Of a DNA stretch of 64,000 nucleotides, positions 19,853 to 32,742 are shown one piece after another; the stretch's first letter is position 1, and the number at the start of each line of letters is the position of its first letter. The position numbers and the translations under genes are program-made. The notes beneath the pieces were generated by a model, which was not told the origin of the DNA, ran no database searches, and saw nothing but the letters and a program-made list of their open reading frames with translations. Source of the stretch: Misgurnus anguillicaudatus (Eukaryota; Chordata; Actinopteri; Cypriniformes; Cobitidae); the NCBI RefSeq assembly GCF_027580225.2, contig NC_073346.2, positions 4,024,501 through 4,088,500 of the forward strand. The letters run 5' to 3'.

Positions 19853-20976
19853 ACGCCCAGACCGACGGCTCCTGGGTGGCCCCTTGCGTCTGGTTGCGTG
19901 GCATTTTGTGCGCCACCAGCGAGGAAACTCCTGCGAGGAGAGCACGACTGGGCTTCTTGCACTCTGGCTACCCACACTGAGGACCTTCTCGTTCTTAATA
20001 TGTTACACGTACAGAAACAACTTCAAGGAGACACAGAGGGGCTATGTCATGCCCAGGATTCCTATCGTCTTTTAAATGGTGTCGAGAATGGCACGCCTGC
20101 CGTTGCTGGACGATCTTGGCGCACATGCTCTCAGGCTAGATAAAACCCATTATAAATAAACACTTACATTTGACACATTTGACACAGCTGACAGATTAAT
20201 GGAATAACGTTACATATCCACAATGCAAAGTCCCAGTTATTCAGTGATCACGTGTTTGGCTCGTCTTTAGCCTCATTATCTAGTAGAAAAACTTAAATTG
20301 TGCTAAAGTTGAAAGACTGTCCTATGTAAGTTGGTGACGTGTTCCACGTATTAGAGTCTGTTAAAGTAAAAGCTCTGCGGCCATTGCCTGTGGCAGTAAA
20401 CTGTACTTCGCACTCACCTCTTGAAGAATCTCTTGTTTGCCTTGTGTGCTCGAGACACAATGCCACCGGTTCTTTTAAGGATGTCGCCGCCGTATGGTTA
20501 ACTGTTGTCTACATTAGAAGGCAACTGCGAACCATAAAAAGGCCCTGAGACGTACAGAGATGGCGCTTTTTCGCTAAATTGCAATGCCGGCGTCCATCCG
20601 CATTTGATCAAGTATTTTCATTGCGCGTTCAAGTAGAACGAGCAGGGTCTGAGAATGGCGATTCCTTTTTGTGACCCTGTTCTAAAACAGTATGATCAAG
20701 GGGGAAAGGATCATTGAATGCAAAACCACTTTGACAGCATCCGTTACAGGGCATATGGAGACGGGCTGCGTGTGCTTTTGGCAAATGAAAGGCTTCGGGC
20801 ACATTGTTCCTCATTTCGAAAAATCCACATTCGTCACTATTTCAAGGCGTTTGTGAAGAAATAAATAAGAATTAAAGATGAGCTGCATGAAGGCAATAAA
20901 ATCGTGAGTCATTCCAAAAGTTACACCGGCACATTCGCTGAGGAGCGCAATCGACTCGCTCGGGCCAGCTGGGGTG

Positions 20977-21059
20977 GTCAGGATGGCCGAGCGGTCTAAG
21001 GCGCTGCGTTCAGGTCGCAGTCTCCTCTGGAGGCGTGGGTTCGAATCCCACTTCTGACA
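20977..21059 (+). tRNA. tRNA-Leu-CAG: tRNA-Leu (CAG)
   Basis: Consensus sequence. Confidence 0.98.
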
Positions 21060-21185
21060 TTCTGTTGCCTTTGTTGTAGCCACCCGTGCTGTGTATCGCG
21101 CTTTCTTCCGAGGGAGCGTCCTTTTCAAAGACGCCAGGAGACAGGCACGCGGGGGACGACCCGGTTTCCCATTTTGGTAGAGATG

Positions 21186-21782
21186 AAGGTTCAAGGTTCA
21201 ATTTATTGCAATATAGTGTCAAACACAATTGGAATTCTTTACAGCCAGTCACGCATGGATGTAATGTGGCAAACGAAACATTAAGACAGAACAAGATATG
21301 ACAATACACAGTCATATGGAAGGTGAATGGAAGGTGCTAAGAGTTATAATGATACTTACACTAATACTGAATGATAAAAGTAGGAGTAATAGAAACAATA
21401 AAGTGCAAACAGTGCATTCAGTCCTGAAAAGGAATTGAACTGTCATTAAGCAGCCAGGCGGCCGTGGGAAAGAAGCTCAGGCGATGCCGGGATTTTGCAG
21501 TTCTCGGGAGCCGAAGCCTTCTACCTGAAGGGAGCAGCTGAAACATGGTACAGCCTGGATGAGATGGGTCAGACATAATTTTTCTTGCCCTTCTCACAGC
21601 CCTGAGGTTGTGAAGGGATTCCAGAGAAGGTAGAGAGGTGTTGATCACTCTCTCTGCCGAGCGGATCACCCGCTGCAGCTTGGCCTTGTCCTTGGCTGCT
21701 GCAGCAGGGAACCATGTAATTATTGATTGTGTAATAATGGATTTAATGATGGCAGAGTAAAACCGGATTAATATTTAATAAT
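21186..21782 (-). mobile_element. LINE 3' fragment, full array form
   Basis: GAGTTATAATG marker present. Confidence 0.8.
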
Positions 21783-21851
21783 GAAGTTTTGCAGCTGGCC
21801 TCCAGAATCCAGCTGTCTTCTCCAAGCATGACTTCCCAGGTTTCTGGCGTT

Positions 21852-21924
21852 GGGCCAGTGGCGCAATGGATAACGCGTCTGACTACGGATCAGAAGATTC
21901 TAGGTTCGACTCCTGGCTGGCTCG
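21852..21924 (+). tRNA. tRNA-Arg-ACG: tRNA-Arg (ACG)
   Basis: Consensus sequence. Confidence 0.98.
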
Positions 21925-22011
21925 ATCCTGTTTTTACTCCTTCCTCCCACACGTTGGGTGTCTGCTGTCCTGCGTCAACATGCCTCAGTAGAGCAGAGGA
22001 CGCACACCAGG

Positions 22012-22090
22012 CTCTGATTGCTCAGATGGCGGAGCGCAGGACTGCAGGCAGGCAATTTAGCCGTCCAACCTTAGGTCGATGGGCCGGAGG
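22012..22090 (+). pseudogene. tRNA-Tyr relic
   Basis: Consensus form of the relic. Confidence 0.72.
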
Positions 22091-22192
22091 CAGTGAAGCT
22101 TTGCCTCTTGGAGGTGCTGCGATCCTTGCCTTCGAAGCCAGCGTTGCGCATAACCCGGCCGGTGAAAAAGGCAAGCGCACGTCAAAAGAGCG

Positions 22193-22264
22193 TTCCCTGA
22201 CCGGGAATCGAACCCGGGCCGCGGCGGTGAGAGCGCCGAATCCTAGCCACTAGACCACCAGGGA
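22193..22264 (-). tRNA. tRNA-Glu-CTC: tRNA-Glu (CTC)
   Basis: Consensus sequence. Confidence 0.98.
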
Positions 22265-22356
22265 GGACACGCTGGCCTTCAGGCCGTGGATGCCTGGCAC
22301 ACTGTGCGGAAGGAAAACGGGGCTAAAGTCTCAAACTAGTCGACAAAAGGGCACCC

Positions 22357-22430
22357 TGCCCCGTGTGAGGCTCGAACTCACGACCTTCAGATTATGAGAC
22401 TGACGCGCTGCCTAACTGCGCCAACGAGGC
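22357..22430 (-). tRNA. tRNA-Met-CAT: tRNA-Met (CAT)
   Basis: Consensus sequence. Confidence 0.97.
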
Positions 22431-23554
22431 ACGCCCAGACCGACGGCTCCTGGGTGGCCCCTTGCGTCTGGTTGCGTGGCATTTTGTGCGCCACCAGCGA
22501 GGAAACTCCTGCGAGGAGAGCACGACTGGGCTTCTTGCACTCTGGCTACCCACACTGAGGACCTTCTCGTTCTTAATATGTTACACGTACAGAAACAACT
22601 TCAAGGAGACACAGAGGGGCTATGTCATGCCCAGGATTCCTATCGTCTTTTAAATGGTGTCGAGAATGGCACGCCTGCCGTTGCTGGACGATCTTGGCGC
22701 ACATGCTCTCAGGCTAGATAAAACCCATTATAAATAAACACTTACATTTGACACATTTGACACAGCTGACAGATTAATGGAATAACGTTACATATCCACA
22801 ATGCAAAGTCCCAGTTATTCAGTGATCACGTGTTTGGCTCGTCTTTAGCCTCATTATCTAGTAGAAAAACTTAAATTGTGCTAAAGTTGAAAGACTGTCC
22901 TATGTAAGTTGGTGACGTGTTCCACGTATTAGAGTCTGTTAAAGTAAAAGCTCTGCGGCCATTGCCTGTGGCAGTAAACTGTACTTCGCACTCACCTCTT
23001 GAAGAATCTCTTGTTTGCCTTGTGTGCTCGAGACACAATGCCACCGGTTCTTTTAAGGATGTCGCCGCCGTATGGTTAACTGTTGTCTACATTAGAAGGC
23101 AACTGCGAACCATAAAAAGGCCCTGAGACGTACAGAGATGGCGCTTTTTCGCTAAATTGCAATGCCGGCGTCCATCCGCATTTGATCAAGTATTTTCATT
23201 GCGCGTTCAAGTAGAACGAGCAGGGTCTGACAATGGCGATTCCTTTTTGTGACCCTGTTCTAAAACAGTATGATCAAGGGGGAAAGGATCATTGAATGCA
23301 AAACCACTTTGACAGCATCCGTTACAGGGCATATGGAGACGGGCTGCGTGTGCTTTTGGCAAATGAAAGGCTTCGGGCACATTGTTCCTCATTTCGAAAA
23401 ATCCACATTCGTCACTATTTCAAGGCGTTTGTGAAGAAATAAATAAGAATTAAAGATGAGCTGCATGAAGGCAATAAAATCGTGAGTCATTCCAAAAGTT
23501 ACACCGGCACATTCGCTGAGGAGCGCAATCGACTCGCTCGGGCCAGCTGGGGTG

Positions 23555-23637
23555 GTCAGGATGGCCGAGCGGTCTAAGGCGCTGCGTTCAGGTCGCAGTC
23601 TCCTCTGGAGGCGTGGGTTCGAATCCCACTTCTGACA
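23555..23637 (+). tRNA. tRNA-Leu-CAG: tRNA-Leu (CAG)
   Basis: Consensus sequence. Confidence 0.98.
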
Positions 23638-23763
23638 TTCTGTTGCCTTTGTTGTAGCCACCCGTGCTGTGTATCGCGCTTTCTTCCGAGGGAGCGTCCT
23701 TTTCAAAGACGCCAGGAGACAGGCACGCGGGGGACGACCCGGTTTCCCATTTTGGTAGAGATG

Positions 23764-24360
23764 AAGGTTCAAGGTTCAATTTATTGCAATATAGTGTCAA
23801 ACACAATTGGAATTCTTTACAGCCAGTCACGCATGGATGTAATGTGGCAAACGAAACATTAAGACAGAACAAGATATGACAATACACAGTCATATGGAAG
23901 GTGAATGGAAGGTGCTAAGAGTTATAATGATACTTACACTAATACTGAATGATAAAAGTAGGAGTAATAGAAACAATAAAGTGCAAACAGTGCATTCAGT
24001 CCTGAAAAGGAATTGAACTGTCATTAAGCAGCCAGGCGGCCGTGGGAAAGAAGCTCAGGCGATGCCGGGATTTTGCAGTTCTCGGGAGCCGAAGCCTTCT
24101 ACCTGAAGGGAGCAGCTGAAACATGGTACAGCCTGGATGAGATGGGTCAGACATAATTTTTCTTGCCCTTCTCACAGCCCTGAGGTTGTGAAGGGATTCC
24201 AGAGAAGGTAGAGAGGTGTTGATCACTCTCTCTGCCGAGCGGATCACCCGCTGCAGCTTGGCCTTGTCCTTGGCTGCTGCAGCAGGGAACCATGTAATTA
24301 TTGATTGTGTAATAATGGATTTAATGATGGCAGAGTAAAACCGGATTAATATTTAATAAT
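23764..24360 (-). mobile_element. LINE 3' fragment, full array form
   Basis: GAGTTATAATG marker present. Confidence 0.8.
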
Positions 24361-24429
24361 GAAGTTTTGCAGCTGGCCTCCAGAATCCAGCTGTCTTCTC
24401 CAAGCATGACTTCCCAGGTTTCTGGCGTT

Positions 24430-24502
24430 GGGCCAGTGGCGCAATGGATAACGCGTCTGACTACGGATCAGAAGATTCTAGGTTCGACTCCTGGCTGGCT
24501 CG
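24430..24502 (+). tRNA. tRNA-Arg-ACG: tRNA-Arg (ACG)
   Basis: Consensus sequence. Confidence 0.98.
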
Positions 24503-24589
24503 ATCCTGTTTTTACTCCTTCCTCCCACACGTTGGGTGTCTGCTGTCCTGCGTCAACATGCCTCAGTAGAGCAGAGGACGCACACCAGG

Positions 24590-24668
24590 CTCTGATTGCT
24601 CAGATGGCGGAGCGCAGGACTGCAGGCAGGCAATTTAGCCGTCCAACCTTAGGTCGATGGGCCGGAGG
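24590..24668 (+). pseudogene. tRNA-Tyr relic
   Basis: Consensus form of the relic. Confidence 0.72.
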
Positions 24669-24770
24669 CAGTGAAGCTTTGCCTCTTGGAGGTGCTGCGA
24701 TCCTTGCCTTCGAAGCCAGCGTTGCGCATAACCCGGCCGGTGAAAAAGGCAAGCGCACGTCAAAAGAGCG

Positions 24771-24842
24771 TTCCCTGACCGGGAATCGAACCCGGGCCGC
24801 GGCGGTGAGAGCGCCGAATCCTAGCCACTAGACCACCAGGGA
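24771..24842 (-). tRNA. tRNA-Glu-CTC: tRNA-Glu (CTC)
   Basis: Consensus sequence. Confidence 0.98.
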
Positions 24843-24934
24843 GGACACGCTGGCCTTCAGGCCGTGGATGCCTGGCACACTGTGCGGAAGGAAAACGGGG
24901 CTAAAGTCTCAAACTAGTCGACAAAAGGGCACCC

Positions 24935-25008
24935 TGCCCCGTGTGAGGCTCGAACTCACGACCTTCAGATTATGAGACTGACGCGCTGCCTAACTGCGCC
25001 AACGAGGC
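24935..25008 (-). tRNA. tRNA-Met-CAT: tRNA-Met (CAT)
   Basis: Consensus sequence. Confidence 0.97.
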
Positions 25009-26132
25009 ACGCCCAGACCGACGGCTCCTGGGTGGCCCCTTGCGTCTGGTTGCGTGGCATTTTGTGCGCCACCAGCGAGGAAACTCCTGCGAGGAGAGCA
25101 CGACTGGGCTTCTTGCACTCTGGCTACCCACACTGAGGACCTTCTCGTTCTTAATATGTTACACGTACAGAAACAACTTCAAGGAGACACAGAGGGGCTA
25201 TGTCATGCCCAGGATTCCTATCGTCTTTTAAATGGTGTCGAGAATGGCACGCCTGCCGTTGCTGGACGATCTTGGCGCACATGCTCTCAGGCTAGATAAA
25301 ACCCATTATAAATAAACACTTACATTTGACACATTTGACACAGCTGACAGATTAATGGAATAACGTTACATATCCACAATGCAAAGTCCCAGTTATTCAG
25401 TGATCACGTGTTTGGCTCGTCTTTAGCCTCATTATCTAGTAGAAAAACTTAAATTGTGCTAAAGTTGAAAGACTGTCCTATGTAAGTTGGTGACGTGTTC
25501 CACGTATTAGAGTCTGTTAAAGTAAAAGCTCTGCGGCCATTGCCTGTGGCAGTAAACTGTACTTCGCACTCACCTCTTGAAGAATCTCTTGTTTGCCTTG
25601 TGTGCTCGAGACACAATGCCACCGGTTCTTTTAAGGATGTCGCCGCCGTATGGTTAACTGTTGTCTACATTAGAAGGCAACTGCGAACCATAAAAAGGCC
25701 CTGAGACGTACAGAGATGGCGCTTTTTCGCTAAATTGCAATGCCGGCGTCCATCCGCATTTGATCAAGTATTTTCATTGCGCGTTCAAGTAGAACGAGCA
25801 GGGTCTGAGAATGGCGATTCCTTTTTGTGACCCTGTTCTAAAACAGTATGATCAAGGGGGAAAGGATCATTGAATGCAAAACCACTTTGACAGCATCCGT
25901 TACAGGGCATATGGAGACGGGCTGCGTGTGCTTTTGGCAAATGAAAGGCTTCGGGCACATTGTTCCTCATTTCGAAAAATCCACATTCGTCACTATTTCA
26001 AGGCGTTTGTGAAGAAATAAATAAGAATTAAAGATGAGCTGCATGAAGGCAATAAAATCGTGAGTCATTCCAAAAGTTACACCGGCACATTCGCTGAGGA
26101 GCGCAATCGACTCGCTCGGGCCAGCTGGGGTG

Positions 26133-26215
26133 GTCAGGATGGCCGAGCGGTCTAAGGCGCTGCGTTCAGGTCGCAGTCTCCTCTGGAGGCGTGGGTTCGA
26201 ATCCCACTTCTGACA
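26133..26215 (+). tRNA. tRNA-Leu-CAG: tRNA-Leu (CAG)
   Basis: Consensus sequence. Confidence 0.98.
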
Positions 26216-26341
26216 TTCTGTTGCCTTTGTTGTAGCCACCCGTGCTGTGTATCGCGCTTTCTTCCGAGGGAGCGTCCTTTTCAAAGACGCCAGGAGACAG
26301 GCACGCGGGGGACGACCCGGTTTCCCATTTTGGTAGAGATG

Positions 26342-26938
26342 AAGGTTCAAGGTTCAATTTATTGCAATATAGTGTCAAACACAATTGGAATTCTTTACAG
26401 CCAGTCACGCATGGATGTAATGTGGCAAACGAAACATTAAGACAGAACAAGATATGACAATACACAGTCATATGGAAGGTGAATGGAAGGTGCTAAGAGT
26501 TATAATGATACTTACACTAATACTGAATGATAAAAGTAGGAGTAATAGAAACAATAAAGTGCAAACAGTGCATTCAGTCCTGAAAAGGAATTGAACTGTC
26601 ATTAAGCAGCCAGGCGGCCGTGGGAAAGAAGCTCAGGCGATGCCGGGATTTTGCAGTTCTCGGGAGCCGAAGCCTTCTACCTGAAGGGAGCAGCTGAAAC
26701 ATGGTACAGCCTGGATGAGATGGGTCAGACATAATTTTTCTTGCCCTTCTCACAGCCCTGAGGTTGTGAAGGGATTCCAGAGAAGGTAGAGAGGTGTTGA
26801 TCACTCTCTCTGCCGAGCGGATCACCCGCTGCAGCTTGGCCTTGTCCTTGGCTGCTGCAGCAGGGAACCATGTAATTATTGATTGTGTAATAATGGATTT
26901 AATGATGGCAGAGTAAAACCGGATTAATATTTAATAAT
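26342..26938 (-). mobile_element. LINE 3' fragment, full array form
   Basis: GAGTTATAATG marker present. Confidence 0.8.
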
Positions 26939-27007
26939 GAAGTTTTGCAGCTGGCCTCCAGAATCCAGCTGTCTTCTCCAAGCATGACTTCCCAGGTTTC
27001 TGGCGTT

Positions 27008-27080
27008 GGGCCAGTGGCGCAATGGATAACGCGTCTGACTACGGATCAGAAGATTCTAGGTTCGACTCCTGGCTGGCTCG
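27008..27080 (+). tRNA. tRNA-Arg-ACG: tRNA-Arg (ACG)
   Basis: Consensus sequence. Confidence 0.98.
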
Positions 27081-27167
27081 ATCCTGTTTTTACTCCTTCC
27101 TCCCACACGTTGGGTGTCTGCTGTCCTGCGTCAACATGCCTCAGTAGAGCAGAGGACGCACACCAGG

Positions 27168-27246
27168 CTCTGATTGCTCAGATGGCGGAGCGCAGGACTG
27201 CAGGCAGGCAATTTAGCCGTCCAACCTTAGGTCGATGGGCCGGAGG
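27168..27246 (+). pseudogene. tRNA-Tyr relic
   Basis: Consensus form of the relic. Confidence 0.72.
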
Positions 27247-27348
27247 CAGTGAAGCTTTGCCTCTTGGAGGTGCTGCGATCCTTGCCTTCGAAGCCAGCGT
27301 TGCGCATAACCCGGCCGGTGAAAAAGGCAAGCGCACGTCAAAAGAGCG

Positions 27349-27420
27349 TTCCCTGACCGGGAATCGAACCCGGGCCGCGGCGGTGAGAGCGCCGAATCCT
27401 AGCCACTAGACCACCAGGGA
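27349..27420 (-). tRNA. tRNA-Glu-CTC: tRNA-Glu (CTC)
   Basis: Consensus sequence. Confidence 0.98.
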
Positions 27421-27512
27421 GGACACGCTGGCCTTCAGGCCGTGGATGCCTGGCACACTGTGCGGAAGGAAAACGGGGCTAAAGTCTCAAACTAGTCGAC
27501 AAAAGGGCACCC

Positions 27513-27586
27513 TGCCCCGTGTGAGGCTCGAACTCACGACCTTCAGATTATGAGACTGACGCGCTGCCTAACTGCGCCAACGAGGC
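27513..27586 (-). tRNA. tRNA-Met-CAT: tRNA-Met (CAT)
   Basis: Consensus sequence. Confidence 0.97.
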
Positions 27587-28710
27587 ACGCCCAGACCGAC
27601 GGCTCCTGGGTGGCCCCTTGCGTCTGGTTGCGTGGCATTTTGTGCGCCACCAGCGAGGAAACTCCTGCGAGGAGAGCACGACTGGGCTTCTTGCACTCTG
27701 GCTACCCACACTGAGGACCTTCTCGTTCTTAATATGTTACACGTACAGAAACAACTTCAAGGAGACACAGAGGGGCTATGTCATGCCCAGGATTCCTATC
27801 GTCTTTTAAATGGTGTCGAGAATGGCACGCCTGCCGTTGCTGGACGATCTTGGCGCACATGCTCTCAGGCTAGATAAAACCCATTATAAATAAACACTTA
27901 CATTTGACACATTTGACACAGCTGACAGATTAATGGAATAACGTTACATATCCACAATGCAAAGTCCCAGTTATTCAGTGATCACGTGTTTGGCTCGTCT
28001 TTAGCCTCATTATCTAGTAGAAAAACTTAAATTGTGCTAAAGTTGAAAGACTGTCCTATGTAAGTTGGTGACGTGTTCCACGTATTAGAGTCTGTTAAAG
28101 TAAAAGCTCTGCGGCCATTGCCTGTGGCAGTAAACTGTACTTCGCACTCACCTCTTGAAGAATCTCTTGTTTGCCTTGTGTGCTCGAGACACAATGCCAC
28201 CGGTTCTTTTAAGGATGTCGCCGCCGTATGGTTAACTGTTGTCTACATTAGAAGGCAACTGCGAACCATAAAAAGGCCCTGAGACGTACAGAGATGGCGC
28301 TTTTTCGCTAAATTGCAATGCCGGCGTCCATCCGCATTTGATCAAGTATTTTCATTGCGCGTTCAAGTAGAACGAGCAGGGTCTGAGAATGGCGATTCCT
28401 TTTTGTGACCCTGTTCTAAAACAGTATGATCAAGGGGGAAAGGATCATTGAATGCAAAACCACTTTGACAGCATCCGTTACAGGGCATATGGAGACGGGC
28501 TGCGTGTGCTTTTGGCAAATGAAAGGCTTCGGGCACATTGTTCCTCATTTCGAAAAATCCACATTCGTCACTATTTCAAGGCGTTTGTGAAGAAATAAAT
28601 AAGAATTAAAGATGAGCTGCATGAAGGCAATAAAATCGTGAGTCATTCCAAAAGTTACACCGGCACATTCGCTGAGGAGCGCAATCGACTCGCTCGGGCC
28701 AGCTGGGGTG

Positions 28711-28793
28711 GTCAGGATGGCCGAGCGGTCTAAGGCGCTGCGTTCAGGTCGCAGTCTCCTCTGGAGGCGTGGGTTCGAATCCCACTTCTGACA
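28711..28793 (+). tRNA. tRNA-Leu-CAG: tRNA-Leu (CAG)
   Basis: Consensus sequence. Confidence 0.98.
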
Positions 28794-28919
28794 TTCTGTT
28801 GCCTTTGTTGTAGCCACCCGTGCTGTGTATCGCGCTTTCTTCCGAGGGAGCGTCCTTTTCAAAGACGCCAGGAGACAGGCACGCGGGGGACGACCCGGTT
28901 TCCCATTTTGGTAGAGATG

Positions 28920-29516
28920 AAGGTTCAAGGTTCAATTTATTGCAATATAGTGTCAAACACAATTGGAATTCTTTACAGCCAGTCACGCATGGATGTAATG
29001 TGGCAAACGAAACATTAAGACAGAACAAGATATGACAATACACAGTCATATGGAAGGTGAATGGAAGGTGCTAAGAGTTATAATGATACTTACACTAATA
29101 CTGAATGATAAAAGTAGGAGTAATAGAAACAATAAAGTGCAAACAGTGCATTCAGTCCTGAAAAGGAATTGAACTGTCATTAAGCAGCCAGGCGGCCGTG
29201 GGAAAGAAGCTCAGGCGATGCCGGGATTTTGCAGTTCTCGGGAGCCGAAGCCTTCTACCTGAAGGGAGCAGCTGAAACATGGTACAGCCTGGATGAGATG
29301 GGTCAGACATAATTTTTCTTGCCCTTCTCACAGCCCTGAGGTTGTGAAGGGATTCCAGAGAAGGTAGAGAGGTGTTGATCACTCTCTCTGCCGAGCGGAT
29401 CACCCGCTGCAGCTTGGCCTTGTCCTTGGCTGCTGCAGCAGGGAACCATGTAATTATTGATTGTGTAATAATGGATTTAATGATGGCAGAGTAAAACCGG
29501 ATTAATATTTAATAAT
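28920..29516 (-). mobile_element. LINE 3' fragment, full array form
   Basis: GAGTTATAATG marker present. Confidence 0.8.
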
Positions 29517-29585
29517 GAAGTTTTGCAGCTGGCCTCCAGAATCCAGCTGTCTTCTCCAAGCATGACTTCCCAGGTTTCTGGCGTT

Positions 29586-29658
29586 GGGCCAGTGGCGCAA
29601 TGGATAACGCGTCTGACTACGGATCAGAAGATTCTAGGTTCGACTCCTGGCTGGCTCG
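29586..29658 (+). tRNA. tRNA-Arg-ACG: tRNA-Arg (ACG)
   Basis: Consensus sequence. Confidence 0.98.
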
Positions 29659-29745
29659 ATCCTGTTTTTACTCCTTCCTCCCACACGTTGGGTGTCTGCT
29701 GTCCTGCGTCAACATGCCTCAGTAGAGCAGAGGACGCACACCAGG

Positions 29746-29824
29746 CTCTGATTGCTCAGATGGCGGAGCGCAGGACTGCAGGCAGGCAATTTAGCCGTCC
29801 AACCTTAGGTCGATGGGCCGGAGG
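29746..29824 (+). pseudogene. tRNA-Tyr relic
   Basis: Consensus form of the relic. Confidence 0.72.
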
Positions 29825-29926
29825 CAGTGAAGCTTTGCCTCTTGGAGGTGCTGCGATCCTTGCCTTCGAAGCCAGCGTTGCGCATAACCCGGCCGGTGAA
29901 AAAGGCAAGCGCACGTCAAAAGAGCG

Positions 29927-29998
29927 TTCCCTGACCGGGAATCGAACCCGGGCCGCGGCGGTGAGAGCGCCGAATCCTAGCCACTAGACCACCAGGGA
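29927..29998 (-). tRNA. tRNA-Glu-CTC: tRNA-Glu (CTC)
   Basis: Consensus sequence. Confidence 0.98.
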
Positions 29999-30090
29999 GG
30001 ACACGCTGGCCTTCAGGCCGTGGATGCCTGGCACACTGTGCGGAAGGAAAACGGGGCTAAAGTCTCAAACTAGTCGACAAAAGGGCACCC

Positions 30091-30164
30091 TGCCCCGTGT
30101 GAGGCTCGAACTCACGACCTTCAGATTATGAGACTGACGCGCTGCCTAACTGCGCCAACGAGGC
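30091..30164 (-). tRNA. tRNA-Met-CAT: tRNA-Met (CAT)
   Basis: Consensus sequence. Confidence 0.97.
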
Positions 30165-31288
30165 ACGCCCAGACCGACGGCTCCTGGGTGGCCCCTTGCG
30201 TCTGGTTGCGTGGCATTTTGTGCGCCACCAGCGAGGAAACTCCTGCGAGGAGAGCACGACTGGGCTTCTTGCACTCTGGCTACCCACACTGAGGACCTTC
30301 TCGTTCTTAATATGTTACACGTACAGAAACAACTTCAAGGAGACACAGAGGGGCTATGTCATGCCCAGGATTCCTATCGTCTTTTAAATGGTGTCGAGAA
30401 TGGCACGCCTGCCGTTGCTGGACGATCTTGGCGCACATGCTCTCAGGCTAGATAAAACCCATTATAAATAAACACTTACATTTGACACATTTGACACAGC
30501 TGACAGATTAATGGAATAACGTTACATATCCACAATGCAAAGTCCCAGTTATTCAGTGATCACGTGTTTGGCTCGTCTTTAGCCTCATTATCTAGTAGAA
30601 AAACTTAAATTGTGCTAAAGTTGAAAGACTGTCCTATGTAAGTTGGTGACGTGTTCCACGTATTAGAGTCTGTTAAAGTAAAAGCTCTGCGGCCATTGCC
30701 TGTGGCAGTAAACTGTACTTCGCACTCACCTCTTGAAGAATCTCTTGTTTGCCTTGTGTGCTCGAGACACAATGCCACCGGTTCTTTTAAGGATGTCGCC
30801 GCCGTATGGTTAACTGTTGTCTACATTAGAAGGCAACTGCGAACCATAAAAAGGCCCTGAGACGTACAGAGATGGCGCTTTTTCGCTAAATTGCAATGCC
30901 GGCGTCCATCCGCATTTGATCAAGTATTTTCATTGCGCGTTCAAGTAGAACGAGCAGGGTCTGAGAATGGCGATTCCTTTTTGTGACCCTGTTCTAAAAC
31001 AGTATGATCAAGGGGGAAAGGATCATTGAATGCAAAACCACTTTGACAGCATCCGTTACAGGGCATATGGAGACGGGCTGCGTGTGCTTTTGGCAAATGA
31101 AAGGCTTCGGGCACATTGTTCCTCATTTCGAAAAATCCACATTCGTCACTATTTCAAGGCGTTTGTGAAGAAATAAATAAGAATTAAAGATGAGCTGCAT
31201 GAAGGCAATAAAATCGTGAGTCATTCCAAAAGTTACACCGGCACATTCGCTGAGGAGCGCAATCGACTCGCTCGGGCCAGCTGGGGTG

Positions 31289-31371
31289 GTCAGGATGGCC
31301 GAGCGGTCTAAGGCGCTGCGTTCAGGTCGCAGTCTCCTCTGGAGGCGTGGGTTCGAATCCCACTTCTGACA
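31289..31371 (+). tRNA. tRNA-Leu-CAG: tRNA-Leu (CAG)
   Basis: Consensus sequence. Confidence 0.98.
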
Positions 31372-31497
31372 TTCTGTTGCCTTTGTTGTAGCCACCCGTG
31401 CTGTGTATCGCGCTTTCTTCCGAGGGAGCGTCCTTTTCAAAGACGCCAGGAGACAGGCACGCGGGGGACGACCCGGTTTCCCATTTTGGTAGAGATG

Positions 31498-32094
31498 AAG
31501 GTTCAAGGTTCAATTTATTGCAATATAGTGTCAAACACAATTGGAATTCTTTACAGCCAGTCACGCATGGATGTAATGTGGCAAACGAAACATTAAGACA
31601 GAACAAGATATGACAATACACAGTCATATGGAAGGTGAATGGAAGGTGCTAAGAGTTATAATGATACTTACACTAATACTGAATGATAAAAGTAGGAGTA
31701 ATAGAAACAATAAAGTGCAAACAGTGCATTCAGTCCTGAAAAGGAATTGAACTGTCATTAAGCAGCCAGGCGGCCGTGGGAAAGAAGCTCAGGCGATGCC
31801 GGGATTTTGCAGTTCTCGGGAGCCGAAGCCTTCTACCTGAAGGGAGCAGCTGAAACATGGTACAGCCTGGATGAGATGGGTCAGACATAATTTTTCTTGC
31901 CCTTCTCACAGCCCTGAGGTTGTGAAGGGATTCCAGAGAAGGTAGAGAGGTGTTGATCACTCTCTCTGCCGAGCGGATCACCCGCTGCAGCTTGGCCTTG
32001 TCCTTGGCTGCTGCAGCAGGGAACCATGTAATTATTGATTGTGTAATAATGGATTTAATGATGGCAGAGTAAAACCGGATTAATATTTAATAAT
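31498..32094 (-). mobile_element. LINE 3' fragment, full array form
   Basis: Last copy with the GAGTTATAATG marker. Confidence 0.8.
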
Positions 32095-32163
32095 GAAGTT
32101 TTGCAGCTGGCCTCCAGAATCCAGCTGTCTTCTCCAAGCATGACTTCCCAGGTTTCTGGCGTT

Positions 32164-32236
32164 GGGCCAGTGGCGCAATGGATAACGCGTCTGACTACGG
32201 ATCAGAAGATTCTAGGTTCGACTCCTGGCTGGCTCG
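32164..32236 (+). tRNA. tRNA-Arg-ACG: tRNA-Arg (ACG)
   Basis: Consensus gene; last copy preceded by CCCAGGTTTC. Confidence 0.98.
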
Positions 32237-32323
32237 ATCCTGTTTTTACTCCTTCCTCCCACACGTTGGGTGTCTGCTGTCCTGCGTCAACATGCCTCAG
32301 TAGAGCAGAGGACGCACACCAGG

Positions 32324-32402
32324 CTCTGATTGCTCAGATGGCGGAGCGCAGGACTGCAGGCAGGCAATTTAGCCGTCCAACCTTAGGTCGATGGGCCGGA
32401 GG
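32324..32402 (+). pseudogene. tRNA-Tyr relic
   Basis: Consensus form of the relic. Confidence 0.72.
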
Positions 32403-32504
32403 CAGTGAAGCTTTGCCTCTTGGAGGTGCTGCGATCCTTGCCTTCGAAGCCAGCGTTGCGCATAACCCGGCCGGTGAAAAAGGCAAGCGCACGTCAAAAG
32501 AGCG

Positions 32505-32576
32505 TTCCCTGACCGGGAATCGAACCCGGGCCGCGGCGGTGAGAGCGCCGAATCCTAGCCACTAGACCACCAGGGA
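32505..32576 (-). tRNA. tRNA-Glu-CTC: tRNA-Glu (CTC)
   Basis: Consensus sequence. Confidence 0.98.
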
Positions 32577-32668
32577 GGACACGCTGGCCTTCAGGCCGTG
32601 GATGCCTGGCACACTGTGCGGAAGGAAAACGGGGCTAAAGTCTCAAACTAGTCGACAAAAGGGCACCC

Positions 32669-32742
32669 TGCCCCGTGTGAGGCTCGAACTCACGACCTTC
32701 AGATTATGAGACTGACGCGCTGCCTAACTGCGCCAACGAGGC
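32669..32742 (-). tRNA. tRNA-Met-CAT: tRNA-Met (CAT)
   Basis: Consensus sequence. Confidence 0.97.
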
